From the NCBI GenBank assembly GCA_963728075.1, contig CAVSIP010000003.1, positions 434,001 to 498,000 of the forward strand: a stretch of 64,000 bases of DNA, read 5' to 3'. Made by a program: the position numbers and the translations under genes. Under the pieces are notes generated by a model, which searched no databases, was not told the DNA's origin, and saw only the letters and a list, made by a program, of their open reading frames with translations. Every line of letters starts with the position of its first letter. Positions within the stretch are counted from its first letter, which is position 1. The DNA comes from CAVSIP01 sp963728075. Its GTDB lineage: Bacteria > Actinomycetota > Actinomycetes > JAFAQI01 > DASSKL01. Shown piece after piece: positions 8,741 through 17,159 of this stretch.

Positions 8741-9672
8741 TCGACTTCGACCCTACGGCGATCAGCCTGGACGACCTCGACCTCGACCGCGTCGGTGCCG
8801 GTGGTCCGGCCGGCGACGACCCGCTGCTGCAGCTGTTCGCGGCGCTGCGCGACGAGGTGGACCCCGGCGACTGCCTGGACGAGCACTTCCCGGACCTGGC
8901 GGACCTGGCGCCGGAGCCGCCCGCGCCTCTCGGTCGGCGCGCCGGCCGACACCACCGGTCCCGCAGCGCCGTCGCGGCGGCGGCGTCGGTCGCCGTCCTC
9001 GCTGCCGGTGGCCTGACGGCTGCGGGCCTGACGGCCGGCCCCGGCAACCCGCTCTACCCGATCCGCGCGGCCCTCCTGGGCCCGGCGGAGCACGGGCATC
9101 CCATCGGCGTCGTGGCGGTCCGCTTCCTGCTCACCGGGGCCGAGCACGACATCGCCAGCGGCCAGATCGCCCGCGCCCGGGTCCGGCTCGTCGAGGCGGA
9201 GCGCCAGCTGCACGGCCTCGACCCGGTGACGTCGGCTCCCGAGCGGGTTCGGCTCACCGAGCTGCAGAAGCAGATCGACCCGACCCCACCGAAGCCCAGC
9301 GCCACCGCGACGACGGCGGGTGTGGCCCCCGCGACCACCGGGTCGACCCCGTCCGGCGCGCCGAGCGATCCGGCGACGACAGCAGCCACGGCGTCGGACC
9401 CCGCCACGACCGGGCCGTCCACCACGCAGACCAGCACCGCGCCCTCGACGACGGACAGCACGGGAACCTCCTCGCAGGAGCCCACCCCGGATGCGTCGAC
9501 GAGCTCGCCGCCGGAGCGCAACCCGTGGCAGGGGCACGGCCGCCCGCCGCAGGCGAGCGACTCGCCGACGCCCACGCCGACGACGTCGTCGGACCCCACG
9601 CCCACGGACGGGGCCACGCCGTCGGACTCCCCGACGACCGCGAGCGCCGACCCGTCGGCCGGCACCGGCTGA
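8737..9672 (+). CDS. rsdA: anti-sigma-D factor RsdA-like membrane protein
   Basis: 311-aa single-pass membrane protein. Residues 1-65 are acidic with DDPLLQLFAALRDEVDPGD, the short sigma-binding element expected of RsdA. A basic patch GRRAGRHHRSRS precedes a transmembrane helix at about 78-100. The extracellular part ends in a long Thr/Ser/Pro-rich, low-complexity tail (about 183-311) likely to lie in the cell wall. It overlaps sigD by ATGA, so the two are co-translated. In M. tuberculosis RsdA is released by proteolysis; the acidic N-terminus here is compatible with that, but I see no degron I could name with confidence. Confidence 0.82.
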   Translation: MIDFDPTAISLDDLDLDRVGAGGPAGDDPLLQLFAALRDEVDPGDCLDEHFPDLADLAPEPPAPLGRRAGRHHRSRSAVAAAASVAVLAAGGLTAAGLTAGPGNPLYPIRAALLGPAEHGHPIGVVAVRFLLTGAEHDIASGQIARARVRLVEAERQLHGLDPVTSAPERVRLTELQKQIDPTPPKPSATATTAGVAPATTGSTPSGAPSDPATTAATASDPATTGPSTTQTSTAPSTTDSTGTSSQEPTPDASTSSPPERNPWQGHGRPPQASDSPTPTPTTSSDPTPTDGATPSDSPTTASADPSAGTG

Positions 9673-9676
9673 GTCG

Positions 9677-10072
9677 TCAGCCTCCGCGCGAGGGCCGGTC
9701 GTCCTCGGCCGCGTCCATGACGCCGTCCGCGAAGCCGCGCGCGTAGTCCCAGGACACGTACTCCGCCGGGTCGGGGCTGAAGGCCGGCTCGTGCACGCGG
9801 GTGACGCCCACGTCGAGCAGGTGGCGCAGGTTGCCCCGGAGCAGGTCCCAGGAGAAGTAGTGCGGCTCCTGGCAGTCGTCGCAGTCCACCACGAGGCCGC
9901 GCACCCCACGCGGACCGAGCAGCGCCTGGAACACCTCGAGGTCCTCGAGGTCGGCGAGCACCTCCTCGCGCTCGTCGGGCGTCAGCGCGCCGATCTCGTC
10001 GTCGTCGGGGAACTCGCGGGCGGGATCGGACGGGTCGCCGGCGAACGGGTCGATCGGCGTGTCGTCCTGCAT
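9677..10072 (-). CDS. DUF5319 family protein
   Basis: Small acidic cytoplasmic protein of 131 aa, convergent with rsdA and divergent from guaB. It has a CDDCQEPHYFSWDLLR motif with two close cysteines and a conserved C-terminus (YVSWDYARGFADGVMDA). An in-frame upstream start exists, but ATG 10072 follows a TACCGT -10-like box by 6 nt, which fits a leaderless mRNA. The same family sits between rsdA and guaB2 in Mycobacterium. Function is unknown; the cysteine pair could bind metal, but that is only a guess. Confidence 0.85.
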   Translation of the reverse strand: MQDDTPIDPFAGDPSDPAREFPDDDEIGALTPDEREEVLADLEDLEVFQALLGPRGVRGLVVDCDDCQEPHYFSWDLLRGNLRHLLDVGVTRVHEPAFSPDPAEYVSWDYARGFADGVMDAAEDDRPSRGG

Positions 10073-10143
10073 GCCGCCACGGTAACGCGCGGCGACGGTG
10101 CGCGCCGATACCATGAGCCACGTCCTCCCGGAAGGTGCCGACC

Positions 10144-11661
10144 GTGTCCGACCCGTTCCACGACGCCCCGGACCCCGCCGAGCTGCCGGAGAAGTTCCGG
10201 GCGCTCGGCCTGACCTTCGACGACGTCCTGCTGCTGCCGGCCGCCTCCGAGGTGGTGCCGGGAGAGGTGGACACCGGCACCCGGCTCTCCCGCAACGTCA
10301 CGCTGCGGGTCCCGCTGGTCTCCAGCGCGATGGACACCGTCACCGAGGCGCGGATGGCGATCGCCATGGCGCGGCAGGGCGGGGTGGGCGTGCTGCACCG
10401 CAACCTCTCCGTCGAGGACCAGGCCGCCCAGGTCGACATCGTCAAGCGCTCCGAGGCCGGCATGGTGACCCAGCCGATCACCTGCAGCCCCGAGGAGACC
10501 ATCGGCACGGCCAACGCGCTCATGGCCCGCTACCGCATCTCCGGCGTGCCGGTGACGGACGCCTCCGGTGTCCTCGTCGGCATCGTCACCAACCGCGACA
10601 TCCGCTTCGAGCGTGACCCGGCCCGCCCCGTACGCGAGGTCATGACCGCGATGCCGCTCGTGACCGCACCGGTCGGCGTCGCCCGGGACGAGGCCCTGCG
10701 GCTGCTGCAGCAGCACAAGATCGAGAAGCTCCCGCTCGTCGACGACGCGGGCCGGCTGCGCGGGCTCATCACCGTCAAGGACTTCACCAAGAGTGCCGAG
10801 TTCCCGCTCGCGACGAAGGACGCCGAGGGCCGGCTGGTCGTCGGCGCGGCCGTCGGGGTCGGCGAGGACTCCTTCAAGCGGGCCCTGGCGCTCGTCGAGG
10901 CGGGCGTGGACTTCCTCGTCGTCGACAGCGCGCACGGCCACTCCCGCGGGGTGCTGGAGATGGTGGCGCGGGTGACCTCCAGCGTGCCGGTGGACGTGGT
11001 CGGCGGCAACGTCGCCACCGCCGCGGGCGCGCGGGCGCTCATCGAGGCCGGCGCGGACGCCATCAAGGTGGGGGTGGGCCCGGGCTCGATCTGTACGACC
11101 CGGGTGGTCGCAGGCATCGGGGCGCCGCAGGTCACCGCCATCTACGACGCGGCCCGGGCCGCCTCGGCCGCGGGGGTCCCGCTCATCGCCGACGGCGGCA
11201 TGCAGTACTCCGGCGACATCGCCAAGGCCATCGCCGCCGGCGCGGACACGGTCATGCTGGGCAGCCTGCTCGCGGGCTGTGACGAGAGCCCGGGCGAGCT
11301 GATCTTCGTCAACGGCAAGCAGTACAAGACCTACCGGGGCATGGGCTCGCTCGGTGCGATGCAGTCGCGCGGGCAGGCCCGGTCGTACTCCAAGGACCGC
11401 TACTTCCAGGACGACGTGCTCTCCGAGGACAAGCTGGTCCCCGAAGGCGTCGAGGGGCAGGTGCCCTACCGTGGTCCACTGTCCGCGGTGGCGCACCAGC
11501 TGGTCGGCGGCCTGCGTGCGGCCATGGGGTACGTGGGCGCGGGGGACGTCGCGAGCCTCAAGCAGGCCCGCTTCATCCGCATCACCTCCGCCGGGCTCAA
11601 GGAGAGCCACCCGCACGACATCCAGATGACCGTCGAGGCCCCGAACTACGGAGAGCGCTGA
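10144..11661 (+). CDS. guaB: inosine-5'-monophosphate dehydrogenase GuaB
   Basis: Oxidises IMP to XMP with NAD, the committed step of GMP synthesis. The protein (505 aa) has a TIM barrel interrupted by a tandem CBS domain (roughly 110-230, containing SGVPVTDASGVLVGIVTNRD). The catalytic loop VGPGSICTTRVVAG supplies the active-site Cys, and the flap EGVEGQVPYRG is present. I prefer GTG 10144 over GTG 10135 because GGAAGG at 10130-10135 is spaced 8 nt from it. It is followed 3 nt after its stop by guaB3. Confidence 0.96.
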   Translation: MSDPFHDAPDPAELPEKFRALGLTFDDVLLLPAASEVVPGEVDTGTRLSRNVTLRVPLVSSAMDTVTEARMAIAMARQGGVGVLHRNLSVEDQAAQVDIVKRSEAGMVTQPITCSPEETIGTANALMARYRISGVPVTDASGVLVGIVTNRDIRFERDPARPVREVMTAMPLVTAPVGVARDEALRLLQQHKIEKLPLVDDAGRLRGLITVKDFTKSAEFPLATKDAEGRLVVGAAVGVGEDSFKRALALVEAGVDFLVVDSAHGHSRGVLEMVARVTSSVPVDVVGGNVATAAGARALIEAGADAIKVGVGPGSICTTRVVAGIGAPQVTAIYDAARAASAAGVPLIADGGMQYSGDIAKAIAAGADTVMLGSLLAGCDESPGELIFVNGKQYKTYRGMGSLGAMQSRGQARSYSKDRYFQDDVLSEDKLVPEGVEGQVPYRGPLSAVAHQLVGGLRAAMGYVGAGDVASLKQARFIRITSAGLKESHPHDIQMTVEAPNYGER

Positions 11662-11664
11662 GCC

Positions 11665-12780
11665 GTGCGAGCAGTCGAGTACGAGGTCGGCGGCGCGAAG
11701 ACGGGACGGCGGGCCTACGGGTTCGACGACGTCGCGATCGTGCCGTCACGCCGGACCCGTGACCCCGAGGACGTGTCCGTCACCTGGCAGGTGGACGCGT
11801 ACGCCTTCGAGCTGCCGTTCGTCGTCGCGCCGATGGACAGCGTCATGTCCCCCGAGACCGCGATCGAGGTCGGCCGGCTCGGCGGTCTCGGTGTGCTCGA
11901 CCTGGAGGGGCTGTGGACGCGCTACGACGATCCGGCACCCCTGCTGGCCGAGCTGGCCGAGCTCGACGAGCCGGCCGGCACCGAGCGCATGCGCGCGCTG
12001 TACCGCGAGCCGGTGAAGGAGGACCTCATCCGCGCGCGGATCAAGCAGCTGCGCGACGCCGGGGTCGTGGCAGCGGGCGCGCTGTCCCCGCAGCGCACCG
12101 CCCGCTACCACCAGGCGGTGGTGGACGCCGGGGTGGACCTGTTCTTCATCCGGGGCACCACGGTCTCCGCGGAGCACGTGTCCTCGCGCTCCGAGCCGCT
12201 GAACCTCAAGCAGTTCATCTACGAGCTCGACGTCCCCGTGGTGGTCGGCGGGTGCGCGACCTACCAGGCCGCGCTGCACCTCATGCGTACGGGCGCCGCC
12301 GGCGTGCTCGTCGGCTTCGGTGGGGGCTCGGCGCACACGACGAGCAGCGTGCTCGGCATCTCGGTGCCGATGGCCACCGCGATCGCGGATGTCGCCGCCG
12401 CCCGGCGCGACTACCTCGACGAGTCCGGGGGCCGGTACGTCCACGTGCTCGCCGACGGCGGGGTCGGCGGCAGCGGCGAGGTGACGAAGGCCATCGCCTG
12501 CGGTGCCGACGCCGTGATGATGGGCTCGCCGCTGGCCCGGGCCGTGGAGGCCCCGGGGCGCGGCTGGCACTGGGGGCACGAGGCCTGGCACGAGACGCTG
12601 CCCCGCGGCCAGCGCGTGCATGTCGGGACGACCGGCTCGCTCGAGCAGATCCTCGTCGGGCCGTCCTCGGCCGCTGACGGGTCGATGAACCTGGCCGGCG
12701 CGCTGCGCCGCGCCATGGCGACCACCGGCTACTCCGCCCTCAAGGAGTTCCAGCGGGTCGAGCTCGTCATCCGCGGCTGA
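11665..12780 (+). CDS. guaB3: GuaB3 family IMP dehydrogenase-related protein
   Basis: 371-aa TIM-barrel paralogue of IMP dehydrogenase that lacks the CBS pair. It starts VRAVEYEVGGAKTGRRAYGF and keeps the phosphate-binding segments LADGGVGGSGEVTKAIACGA and DAVMMGSPLARA. The usual catalytic Cys loop (GxGSxCxT) is replaced around VGFGGGSAHTTSSVLGI, so classic IMPDH activity is doubtful. GuaB3 proteins are conserved next to guaB in actinobacteria; recent work links the family to GMP reductase-like activity. Start GTG 11665, 3 nt after guaB, same transcript. Confidence 0.92.
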   Translation: MRAVEYEVGGAKTGRRAYGFDDVAIVPSRRTRDPEDVSVTWQVDAYAFELPFVVAPMDSVMSPETAIEVGRLGGLGVLDLEGLWTRYDDPAPLLAELAELDEPAGTERMRALYREPVKEDLIRARIKQLRDAGVVAAGALSPQRTARYHQAVVDAGVDLFFIRGTTVSAEHVSSRSEPLNLKQFIYELDVPVVVGGCATYQAALHLMRTGAAGVLVGFGGGSAHTTSSVLGISVPMATAIADVAAARRDYLDESGGRYVHVLADGGVGGSGEVTKAIACGADAVMMGSPLARAVEAPGRGWHWGHEAWHETLPRGQRVHVGTTGSLEQILVGPSSAADGSMNLAGALRRAMATTGYSALKEFQRVELVIRG

Positions 12781-12833
12781 GGCCAGGCCGCCTTACGCTG
12801 AGCTGTCTGGTGGCGACCTGCCGGTCCGTCGCC

Positions 12834-13097
12834 CTAGCGGTCCGTACGGCCGCGCGCGATCTCCAGCAGGGTCATCGCGAGCCGGGCACCGGGCTCGCCG
12901 AACGCCTGGACGTAGCGGTCGACGATCTGCAGCTCGCGGCTGTGCGCGACCCGGCGGCCGCCCTCCGCGAGGCGCGCCTGCTGGATCTCCCGGCTGGTCG
13001 CGACGCGCTGCTGCACCAGCGCGACGATCTGCTCGTCGAGCTCGTCGATGCGCGCCCGGCCGGCGCTGATGGCGTCACTCGTGGACGGTGCGTCCAT
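12834..13097 (-). CDS. aroQ: chorismate mutase, AroQ type (monofunctional)
   Basis: 87-aa all-helical chorismate mutase converting chorismate to prephenate for Phe/Tyr synthesis. It matches the actinobacterial intracellular AroQ-delta type: ARIDELDEQIVALVQQR, then REIQQARLAEGG, then VAHSRELQIVDRYVQAFG. Start ATG 13097. Longer in-frame readings exist but would translate through the leader hairpin. It is convergent with guaB3 and sits behind a 20-codon aromatic leader peptide and a 16-bp hairpin. Enzymes of this type are usually weak alone and are activated by binding DAHP synthase; that partner is not in the window. Confidence 0.9.
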   Translation of the reverse strand: MDAPSTSDAISAGRARIDELDEQIVALVQQRVATSREIQQARLAEGGRRVAHSRELQIVDRYVQAFGEPGARLAMTLLEIARGRTDR

Positions 13098-13133
13098 GGT
13101 CTGTCCTGCTCTCGGTACGGGGCCCCCGGAACG

Positions 13134-13170
13134 CGACGACGCCCCGGGCGATGGGCCCGGGGCGTCGTCG
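13134..13170 (-). terminator. attenuator-like hairpin in the aroQ leader
   Basis: Perfect 16-bp stem (13134-13149 with 13155-13170) and 5-nt loop, lying between the leader-peptide stop and the aroQ start on the minus strand. It has no U-tract but is strong enough to act as an actinobacterial terminator. A second perfect 9-bp hairpin (13196-13204 with 13208-13216) lies inside the leader-peptide gene, straddling its last Tyr codon. Confidence 0.75.
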
Positions 13171-13180
13171 GTGGCAGTGC

Positions 13181-13243
13181 TCAGCCGGCCGCGACGGCTA
13201 CCGGGGTCCGGTAGCCATAGCGAAATCGCGGCGACTGCGTCAT
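13181..13243 (-). CDS. aromatic leader peptide of aroQ (20 aa)
   Basis: Short reading frame on the minus strand: MTQSPRFRYGYRTPVAVAAG then stop. Phe7, Tyr9 and Tyr11 lie within five codons. It is followed by a terminator-like hairpin and then chorismate mutase, the first step dedicated to Phe and Tyr. This is the layout of ribosome-mediated attenuation: stalling at Phe/Tyr codons would alter folding of the leader RNA. A TATCCT box ends 7 nt before its ATG, so translation would begin at the RNA 5' end. I recognise the architecture rather than a named family. Confidence 0.7.
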   Translation of the reverse strand: MTQSPRFRYGYRTPVAVAAG

Positions 13244-13250
13244 GAGGTGG

Positions 13251-13256
13251 AGGATA
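13251..13256 (-). promoter_or_regulatory. -10 box of the aroQ leader transcript
   Basis: TATCCT on the minus strand ends 7 nt before the ATG of the leader peptide, implying transcription starts at or next to that A. I see no convincing -35 element. The guaA start lies about 95 bp away on the other strand. Confidence 0.5.
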
Positions 13257-13350
13257 CCTGCTTCGCAGCAGGCACGGCCGGGCTCCTGCTCCGGGACCCG
13301 GTCGCCATGGGCCACTACGATGGAGGCCATCCCACGTACCGGAGAGCCGC

Positions 13351-14907
13351 GTGAGCACTGACGGGTTCGACACCGTCCTCGTCGTCGACTTCGGCGCGCA
13401 GTACGCGCAGCTGATCGCCCGCCGGGTGCGCGAGTGTCACGTCTACAGCGAGATCGTCCCCTGGCGGATGCCGCTGGAGGAGATGCTGGCCAAGCGACCG
13501 AAGGCCATCATCCTGTCCGGCGGCCCCTCGTCGGTGTACGCGCCCGACGCGCCCGCCGTCGAACGGGCGCTGTTCGAGACCGGCGTCCCGACGTTCGGCA
13601 TCTGCTACGGCTTCCAGGCGATGGCGCTGGCGCTCGGCGGCGAGGTGGCCCGCACCGGGACCGCGGAGTACGGCGGGACGCCGCTGACCGTGGCCGAGCC
13701 GGGTCGGCTGTTCGCCGGGCTGCCGGCCACCCAGTCGGTGTGGATGTCGCACGGTGACGCCGTGGTCGCCGCACCGCCCGGCTTCGTCGTGACCGCGTCC
13801 ACGCCGTCGACTCCCGTCGCCGCGTTCGAGGCCGCTGACCGCGGTCTGTACGGCGTGCAGTTCCACCCCGAGGTGCTGCACTCCGAGCGCGGCATGGACG
13901 TGCTGCGGCACTTCCTCTACGACGCCGCCGGCGCCCGCCCGACCTGGACGATGGTGAACATCGTCGACGACGCCGTGGACGAGATCCGCCGCCAGGTCGG
14001 CGACAAGAAGGTCATCTGCGGGCTGTCCGGCGGGGTGGACTCCGCCGTGGCCGCGGCGCTCGTGCAGCGGGCGGTCGGCGACCAGCTGACCTGCGTGTTC
14101 GTCGACCACGGGCTGCTGCGCAAGGGCGAGGCGGAGCAGGTCGAGCGGGACTTCGTGGCCGCCACCGGTGTGCGGCTGAAGGTCGCCGACGCCACCGAGC
14201 GCTTCCTCGACGCGCTGTCGGGCGTCAGCGATCCCGAGGACAAGCGCAAGGTGGTCGGCCGGGAGTTCATCCGGGTGTTCGAGGCGGCCGCCCGTGAGGT
14301 CTCGGCCGACGAGCCGGTCGACTTCCTCGTGCAGGGGACCCTCTACCCCGACGTCGTCGAGTCCGGCGGCGGCGAGGGTGCCGCGAACATCAAGAGCCAC
14401 CACAACGTGGGCGGCCTCCCCGAGGACCTGCAGTTCGAGCTCGTCGAGCCGTTGCGCTGGCTGTTCAAGGACGAGGTGCGCCGGGTGGGTGAGGAGCTCG
14501 GCCTGCCGCCGGAGATCGTCTGGCGGCAGCCCTTCCCCGGCCCGGGGCTGGCCATCCGCATCGTCGGTGAGGTGACGTGCGACCGGCTGGAGATCCTCCG
14601 CGAGGCCGACGCGATCGTGCGCGAGGAGCTGTCCGCCGCCGGGTTGGACCGTGAGATCTGGCAGTGCCCGGTCGTCCTGCTCGCCGACGTGCGCTCCGTC
14701 GGCGTCCAGGGCGACGGCCGGACGTACGGCCATCCGGTCGTGCTGCGGCCGGTGACCAGCGAGGACGCGATGACGGCCGACTGGGCGCGGCTGCCGTACG
14801 CCGTGCTGGCCCGCATCTCCACCCGGGTGACCAACGAGGTCCGTGAGGTCAACCGGGTCACCGTCGACGTGACGAGCAAGCCGCCCGGCACGATCGAGTG
14901 GGAGTAG
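13351..14907 (+). CDS. guaA: GMP synthase (glutamine-hydrolysing) GuaA
   Basis: Converts XMP to GMP using glutamine and ATP, 518 aa. The N-terminal class I amidotransferase has Cys85 in FGICYGFQAM and the His-Glu pair in GVQFHPEVLHS. The ATP pyrophosphatase P-loop is SGGVDSAVAA, and the C-terminal dimerisation domain carries QPFPGPGLAIRI and ends in KPPGTIEWE, typical of GuaA. Start GTG 13351 has GGAGAG upstream. Together with guaB and guaB3 it completes IMP-to-GMP, with aroQ lying between on the other strand. Its stop overlaps the GTG of the next gene by one base. Confidence 0.97.
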   Translation: MSTDGFDTVLVVDFGAQYAQLIARRVRECHVYSEIVPWRMPLEEMLAKRPKAIILSGGPSSVYAPDAPAVERALFETGVPTFGICYGFQAMALALGGEVARTGTAEYGGTPLTVAEPGRLFAGLPATQSVWMSHGDAVVAAPPGFVVTASTPSTPVAAFEAADRGLYGVQFHPEVLHSERGMDVLRHFLYDAAGARPTWTMVNIVDDAVDEIRRQVGDKKVICGLSGGVDSAVAAALVQRAVGDQLTCVFVDHGLLRKGEAEQVERDFVAATGVRLKVADATERFLDALSGVSDPEDKRKVVGREFIRVFEAAAREVSADEPVDFLVQGTLYPDVVESGGGEGAANIKSHHNVGGLPEDLQFELVEPLRWLFKDEVRRVGEELGLPPEIVWRQPFPGPGLAIRIVGEVTCDRLEILREADAIVREELSAAGLDREIWQCPVVLLADVRSVGVQGDGRTYGHPVVLRPVTSEDAMTADWARLPYAVLARISTRVTNEVREVNRVTVDVTSKPPGTIEWE

Positions 14908-15422
14908 TGGCCGACGACGCGGGTCCGCAGGCGCGCGAGACCGTCAAGGAGCGGATCGACCGCGAGCTCATCGAGCTGCTCAACGAGCTGCGCGTCGCGC
15001 TGCCCGGCGTGCAGGTGCTGCTCGGCTTCCTGCTCACGGTGCCGTTCCAGGGCCGGTTCGCCGACGCGACACCGTTCGAGCAGGACGTCTACTTCGCCAC
15101 CCTGCTGGCGACCGCGGTCTCCTCGATGCTGCTCATGACCCCGGCCGCCCAGCACCGGATCCTGTTCCGCCAGAAGGAGAAGGAGCAGATGCTGCGCCGG
15201 GCGAACGGGTACGCGATCGCCGGGTTCGTCGTCCTCGGCCTCGCGCTCGCGGGCGTGCTCCTGCTCGTCACGCACTTCCTGTTCGGCCCCGGTCGCGCCA
15301 CGGTGACGGTGGCGGTGGCCTCGATCGGGATGGCGTGGGCCTGGCTGGCCCAGCCGCTGATCCGCCGGGCCCGGACGGTGCAGGACGACCCTCACGCCTC
15401 CGCGGGCGCGGCGCCCGAGTAG
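14907..15422 (+). CDS. DUF6328 family membrane protein
   Basis: 171-aa integral membrane protein with four predicted helices: VLLGFLLTVPFQ, a second around ATLLATAVSSMLLM, a third in AIAGFVVLGLALAGVLLLV, and a fourth in VTVAVASIGMAWAWLA. The N-terminus is hydrophilic with KERIDRELIELLNELRVALPGVQ, the conserved opening of this family. I chose GTG 14907, which overlaps the guaA stop; an in-frame GTG at 14898 lies inside guaA. Its 3' end overlaps the convergent SRPBCC gene by 31 bp. Function unknown. Confidence 0.75.
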   Translation: MADDAGPQARETVKERIDRELIELLNELRVALPGVQVLLGFLLTVPFQGRFADATPFEQDVYFATLLATAVSSMLLMTPAAQHRILFRQKEKEQMLRRANGYAIAGFVVLGLALAGVLLLVTHFLFGPGRATVTVAVASIGMAWAWLAQPLIRRARTVQDDPHASAGAAPE

Positions 15423-15853
15423 TCGGCCGCCGGCGCGTTCGCCAGCCCGGTCGAGACATCGGTGAGGATGCGCCGCACCAGCGCGCGTGCCAGCGGCGCC
15501 GGCAGCGGCGAGCGGAACGTCGCCTGCCAGGTGATCCGGGTGCCGCCCTGCTGCTGGGCGAGCACGGCCTCTCCGGTGTAGTCGCGCAGGATCGGGTTGC
15601 CCAGCAGCCGGTAGACCTGCCGGTTCGGGGGCTCGCTGACGAGGATCTCCTCGCGGACGGTGACCGGGCCGGTCGTCACCCGGCGGACGGCGCCCACCCC
15701 GCCCGGGTCGGGGCTGCCGTCACGGTCGCGCCCGGCGGACTTGGCGGCCATCCATCGCGGCCACGTGGAGGCGTCGTGGAGCAGCGCCCACCGGCTCTCC
15801 ACCGGGTACGGGCTGTCGACGGTCACCGTCACCGTCAGCGGCGACTTGGCCAT
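15392..15853 (-). CDS. SRPBCC (START/polyketide-cyclase-like) family protein
   Basis: 153-aa protein with the helix-grip fold pattern of SRPBCC proteins: an N-terminal strand VTVTVDSPYPVESRWALLHDASTWPRWM, a central beta-sheet region (VREEILVSEPPNRQVYRLLG, TRITWQATFRS) and a C-terminal amphipathic helix (LARALVRRILTDVSTGLANA). Such proteins bind hydrophobic ligands in a central pocket. Start ATG 15853 lies 7 nt downstream of the flavin reductase stop on the minus strand, so the two are likely co-transcribed. Ligand unknown. Confidence 0.8.
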   Translation of the reverse strand: MAKSPLTVTVTVDSPYPVESRWALLHDASTWPRWMAAKSAGRDRDGSPDPGGVGAVRRVTTGPVTVREEILVSEPPNRQVYRLLGNPILRDYTGEAVLAQQQGGTRITWQATFRSPLPAPLARALVRRILTDVSTGLANAPAADYSGAAPAEA

Positions 15854-15860
15854 GCGGTCC

Positions 15861-16352
15861 TCACAGGGCAGGGGCGGGCTTGGGCTCGGAGATCTCGAAG
15901 AACTCGCGCATGAAGTACACCAGCGCCGGGCCGCCACCGACGGTGCAGTGCTCGACGAGGCCGGTGAGGATCGTGTGGTCGCCGCCGGGGAACAGCCCCT
16001 CCAGCCGGCACTCCACGGTGGCGATCGCGTTCGAGAGCACCGGCAGCCCCAGCGAGCCGTCGGAGAACTCCCCGCCACCGAACTTGTCCGCCCCCCGGGT
16101 CGCGAAGCGCATCGCGAGGTCCTCGTGCTGGGGGCCGAGGATGCTGACGGCGAAGGTCTCCGCCGCGACGAACACCTCGTGGCACTCGGCCTCCTCGGCG
16201 AGGCAGGACAGCACCATCGGCGGGTCGACCGACAGCGACGTGAACGCGCTCGCGGTGTAGCCGCGCGGGCTGCCGTCGGGGGCGACCGTCGTCACGATGG
16301 TCACCCCGCTGGCGAAGCGGGCCATCGCGTCGCGGAACGCCTCGTCGTTCAC
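15861..16352 (-). CDS. flavin reductase family protein (FMN-binding)
   Basis: 163-aa FMN-binding split-barrel protein of the flavin:NAD(P)H reductase family, which supplies reduced flavin to two-component monooxygenases. Diagnostic segments are FASGVTIVTTVAPDGSPRGYTASAF, SVDPPMVLSCLAE and FAVSILGPQHEDLAMRFA. Start GTG 16352 has a strong GAGGAG 6 nt upstream that overlaps the end of the PIG-L gene; a longer reading is out of keeping with the family. It forms a minus-strand operon with the PIG-L and SRPBCC genes. No partner oxygenase is adjacent. Confidence 0.88.
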   Translation of the reverse strand: MNDEAFRDAMARFASGVTIVTTVAPDGSPRGYTASAFTSLSVDPPMVLSCLAEEAECHEVFVAAETFAVSILGPQHEDLAMRFATRGADKFGGGEFSDGSLGLPVLSNAIATVECRLEGLFPGGDHTILTGLVEHCTVGGGPALVYFMREFFEISEPKPAPAL

Positions 16353-16362
16353 CGTCGGCTCC

Positions 16363-17079
16363 TCAGGCGGTCGCTGCCACGTAGTAGGACTCGGCCAGCC
16401 GGCCCTCCGGCAGCCCCGCCCGGACGGCGTTCTGGCCCAGCCAGCCACGCAGCATGGCGTCGAGGTCGCCGATCTCCACGAGCTGCGACTCGTGCCGGCG
16501 CAGCGCCGCCTTCTTGCGCTCGAAGGTCTCGGTGACGTCGACGAAGTGGTTCGGCTCGGCGCTGGCCATGAGCCAGGTCTCCGGGACCTTCCACGCCTCC
16601 AGGCCCTCCGCCGCGAGCTCGGGGTAGGCGAACGGGTTGCGCGCGTCCGGGTAGATGGCGCACATCGTCGCCTCGCCGGTCGCCAGGTGGTCGGGGTGGC
16701 TGGCCGCGATCCGGGCGAAGTTGCGTACCGGGCTCTGCGTGAGGACCCGCTGCGGCCGGACCCGCCGGATCACCCGGGCGATGTCACGGCGCAGGTCCGT
16801 CGTGACCGTCACGCGGCCGTCGCCGTAGCCGAGGAACACGACGTCGCGCACACCGAGCTCCGCGGCCGCCGCCCGCTGCTCGGCCTGACGGATCCCGGCG
16901 ATGTCCTCCCGGGGCACCTCGGGGTCGAAGCCCCCGGCGTCACCGTTGGTGACGATGCAGTACGTCACCTCGGTCCCGGCCGCGGTCCACTGCGCGATCG
17001 TCCCGGCAGCACCGAAGTCGACGTCGTCCGGGTGCGCGGTGACGACCAGCGCTCGCTCGACCTCCTCGTCCTTCAGCAC
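16363..17079 (-). CDS. PIG-L family zinc deacetylase
   Basis: 238-aa LmbE/PIG-L-like deacetylase. The zinc/catalytic motif AHPDDVDFGAAG is at residues 15-26, and the second metal-binding His is in SHPDHLATG. The family includes MshB and mycothiol conjugate amidase, but this is shorter than those and closer to general N-acetylglucosaminyl deacetylases, so substrate is unknown. Start GTG 17079 lies 6 nt after TAGCCT, a likely leaderless start. It diverges from pcrA and leads the flavin reductase/SRPBCC operon. Confidence 0.87.
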   Translation of the reverse strand: MLKDEEVERALVVTAHPDDVDFGAAGTIAQWTAAGTEVTYCIVTNGDAGGFDPEVPREDIAGIRQAEQRAAAAELGVRDVVFLGYGDGRVTVTTDLRRDIARVIRRVRPQRVLTQSPVRNFARIAASHPDHLATGEATMCAIYPDARNPFAYPELAAEGLEAWKVPETWLMASAEPNHFVDVTETFERKKAALRRHESQLVEIGDLDAMLRGWLGQNAVRAGLPEGRLAESYYVAATA

Positions 17080-17159
17080 GCGGCAAGGCTAGGCCAGAGG
17101 CGGGGGCCCGCGCTGCGGCGGGCGGCTGTCCTGGCGCCCGCGTAGGCTCGCAGGCACCG

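Noticed and set aside
8741..9672. Antisense frames over rsdA and sigD with apparent long coding potential
   Set aside because: They mirror the Ser/Thr/Pro repeat and GC-biased codons and hold no domain. DUF5319 is the only supported minus-strand gene here.
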